Shown here: positions 62,316 through 64,000 of the stretch, piece by piece
Position numbering within the stretch: position 1 is the first letter of the stretch
How the letters are laid out: each line of letters starts with the position of its first letter
Assembly: GCF_009858245.1 (NCBI RefSeq)
Contig: NZ_VMSB01000001.1
Span: 310,001-374,000 of the forward strand
From: Ornithinibacter aureus
GTDB taxonomy: Bacteria > Actinomycetota > Actinomycetes > Actinomycetales > Dermatophilaceae
Direction of reading: 5' to 3'
DNA length: 64,000 nt
Program-made: the position numbers and the translations under genes
Notes under the pieces: generated by a model
What the model was told of the DNA's origin: nothing
Databases searched by the model: none
Seen by the model: the letters and a program-made list of their open reading frames with translations, nothing else

Positions 62316-63353
62316 ATGGACGAGAGGACCGCGCTGATGCAGCGGGCGATCGATGCTGCCCGCCTCGGCCCGCAGGCCGACCCCAACCCACGCGTGGGCT
62401 GCGTCGTCACGGATGCCGCGGGTCGGGTCACCGGTGTCGGGCACCACCGCGGGGCCGGCACCGCGCACGCCGAGGTCGACGCGCTCGCGCAGGCGGGGGA
62501 GTCAGCCCGCGGCGGCACCGCCCACGTCACCCTCGAACCGTGCAACCACACCGGACGCACCGGCCCGTGCACGGCCGCCCTGCTCGAGGCGGGCATCACC
62601 CGGGTCGTCTTCGCCGTCGCTGACCCCGACCCGGTCGCCGCGGGTGGCGCCGCGACCCTGGCCGCCGCAGGGGTCGCCGTCGAGGCCGGGGTGCTGCGGG
62701 AGGCCGCCGCGGCGCTCAACGAGTCGTGGCTGCACGCCCGCCGCACGGGACGCCCGTTCGTCATCGCCAAGAGCGCCTCGACCCTCGACGGTCGCACGGC
62801 CGCCGCGGACGGCTCGAGCCGCTGGATCACCGGCGAGGCCGCCCGCGCCGACGTGCACGACCTGCGCTCGCGGTGCGGCGCCGTCGTCGTCGGCACCGGC
62901 ACCGCCCTGACCGACGACCCACAGCTCACCGTGCGCACCGCCGACGGCGCGGATGCCGTGGGCCAGCCGCTGCGCGTCGTGGTCGGCCGCCGCGGCCTCC
63001 CGGCGACGGCACGCGTGCTCGACGATGCGGCCGAGACCCTGCTGCTGGCGACCCACGACCCCGCCGATGTGCTCGCGGCGCTGCACGCACGCGGCATCCA
63101 CCGCGTCCTGCTCGAAGGTGGCCCGACGCTGACCGCGGCGTTCCTGCGTGCCCACCTGGTCGACGAGGTCGTCGCCTACGTCGCACCGGCGCTGCTCGGC
63201 GGCGGCCCCACGGTCAGCGCCGACCTCGGCGTGCGCACCATCGCGGATGCCGTGCGCCTGGACCTCGTCGACGTCACCGTCCTGCCCCCGGACGTGCGGA
63301 TCACCGCCCGCCCGTCCACCGCGCCACCCGCCACCGCCCAGACAGGGACCTGA
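62316..63353 (+). CDS. ribD: Bifunctional riboflavin deaminase/reductase
   Basis: Catalyses two steps in riboflavin synthesis: deamination of the pyrimidine intermediate, then reduction of the ribose side chain. 345 residues: the N-terminal cytidine-deaminase-like domain has the zinc site AHAEVDAL and VTLEPCNHTGRTGPC; the C-terminal reductase has KSASTLDGRTAA, GTGTALTDDPQLTVR and EGGPTLTAAF. ATG 62316 is downstream of the FMN riboswitch. Riboflavin synthase follows after five bases. Confidence 0.96.
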   Translation: MDERTALMQRAIDAARLGPQADPNPRVGCVVTDAAGRVTGVGHHRGAGTAHAEVDALAQAGESARGGTAHVTLEPCNHTGRTGPCTAALLEAGITRVVFAVADPDPVAAGGAATLAAAGVAVEAGVLREAAAALNESWLHARRTGRPFVIAKSASTLDGRTAAADGSSRWITGEAARADVHDLRSRCGAVVVGTGTALTDDPQLTVRTADGADAVGQPLRVVVGRRGLPATARVLDDAAETLLLATHDPADVLAALHARGIHRVLLEGGPTLTAAFLRAHLVDEVVAYVAPALLGGGPTVSADLGVRTIADAVRLDLVDVTVLPPDVRITARPSTAPPATAQTGT

Positions 63354-63358
63354 TCGCC

Positions 63359-64000
63359 GTGTTCACCGGAATCGTCGAGGAGCTCGGCACCGTCCTCGCC
63401 CTCGACACGCTCGAGGCCGATGGCCGCACCGACTCCGCGCGCCTCACCATCGCGGGCCCGCTCGTGACCGCCGATGCCACCCACGGCGCGTCGATCAGCG
63501 TCAACGGGGTGTGCCTCACGGTCGTCACCCACGGCGGCGGTGAGTTCACCGTCGACGTCATGGCCCAGACGCTCGCCCTCACCAGCCTCGGCGCGCTGCG
63601 ACCGCGTGACCGGGTGAACCTCGAGCGGGCGATGGCGGCCGACGGGCGGTTCGGCGGCCACGTCGTGCAGGGCCACGTCGACGGGGTCGGCACCATCGTG
63701 CGCAGGACACCCGGCGAGCGCTGGGAGGTCGTCGAGATCTCGCTGCCCGCAGACCTCGCCGGCTACGTCGTCGCGCAGGGGTCCATCACCGTCGACGGGG
63801 TGAGCCTGACCGTCGCCGGGCTCGCCGACACGAGCTTCAGCGTCTCCCTCATCCCGACCACGCTCGCACTGACCACGCTGGGCACCACGGGCGTCGGTGA
63901 CCCCGTCAACCTCGAGGTCGACGTGCTCGCCAAGTACGTCGAACGCCTGCTCGTCACGCGGCTCGCCAGCCCGGCGGCCCAGCCCACCCCGACCCCCGCG
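63359..64000 (+). CDS. ribE: Riboflavin synthase alpha chain, 3' truncated by window edge
   Basis: Dismutates two 6,7-dimethyl-8-ribityllumazine molecules to riboflavin. The frame starts at GTG 63359 and runs open for 214 codons to the last base. It reads FTGIVEELGTV at the N-terminus, then SISVNGVCLTVV and, in the second lumazine-binding barrel, SITVDGVSLTVAG, with GGHVVQGHVDGVG between. This two-barrel duplication is complete in view; only the last residues are missing. It is five bases after ribD and shares its riboswitch control. Confidence 0.95.
   Translation, partial: MFTGIVEELGTVLALDTLEADGRTDSARLTIAGPLVTADATHGASISVNGVCLTVVTHGGGEFTVDVMAQTLALTSLGALRPRDRVNLERAMAADGRFGGHVVQGHVDGVGTIVRRTPGERWEVVEISLPADLAGYVVAQGSITVDGVSLTVAGLADTSFSVSLIPTTLALTTLGTTGVGDPVNLEVDVLAKYVERLLVTRLASPAAQPTPTPA

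Overview
The window comes from a very GC-rich actinobacterium (Actinomycetota). Gene content and order fit the Micrococcales, probably the Intrasporangiaceae/Dermatophilaceae; this is inferred from synteny and codon use, and no rRNA is present to confirm it. Coding density is very high, with many 1-8 base start/stop overlaps. Many genes start with GTG. At least eight transcription units look leaderless: a TANNNT -10 box lies only 6-8 bases before the start codon. I see no rRNA, tRNA, CRISPR array, prophage or insertion sequence.

Layout. (1) 1-7288: an envelope/pyrimidine block read rightward: truncated mctB, a degenerate MraY/WecA-like membrane protein, a MurJ-type flippase, a glycosyltransferase, pyrG, an ADP-ribose pyrophosphatase and a YchJ-like protein. 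(2) 7351-18072: a secreted M1 metallopeptidase, a lipoprotein on the other strand, aspS, a leftward block (acetyltransferase, MMPL transporter, coiled-coil lytic transglycosylase) and rarA. (3) 18097-28381: a VapBC toxin-antitoxin pair with a palindromic operator, then the conserved run DUF948 - small membrane protein - alaS - ruvX - mltG - aroE - prepilin peptidase - aroC - aroK - aroB. (4) 28469-31060: a Tat-type lipoprotein with an intradiol dioxygenase fold, efp, nusB, dodecin and an unrecognised 66-residue protein.

(5) 31294-43939: a long pyrimidine operon, pyrR-pyrB-pyrC-carA-carB-pyrK-pyrD-pyrF, running on into mihF, gmk, rpoZ and coaBC. A PyrR-binding hairpin touches the pyrR ribosome binding site, so the operon probably has translational feedback control. 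carB carries an in-frame insertion built around a perfect GC palindrome. (6) 44002-53871: two tandem Scy/FilP-like coiled-coil genes, then metK, priA (without a Walker A motif), def, fmt, an rsmB-like methyltransferase and rpe. (7) 53872-57378: the remnant of a pentapeptide-repeat gene, then two overlapping glycosyltransferase genes, the first with a HEAT-like N-terminal extension. (8) 57368-62193: a leftward xanthine dehydrogenase operon (xdhA-xdhB-xdhC). (9) 62065-64000: an FMN riboswitch, ribD and the start of a riboflavin synthase gene cut by the window edge.

Most of the window is core metabolism: pyrimidine and shikimate pathways, riboflavin, translation factors and tRNA charging. The accessory or unusual parts are the carB insertion, vapBC, the HEAT-glycosyltransferase pair, the 66-residue gene, the twin coiled-coil genes and a strongly over-used heptamer, GGATGCC.
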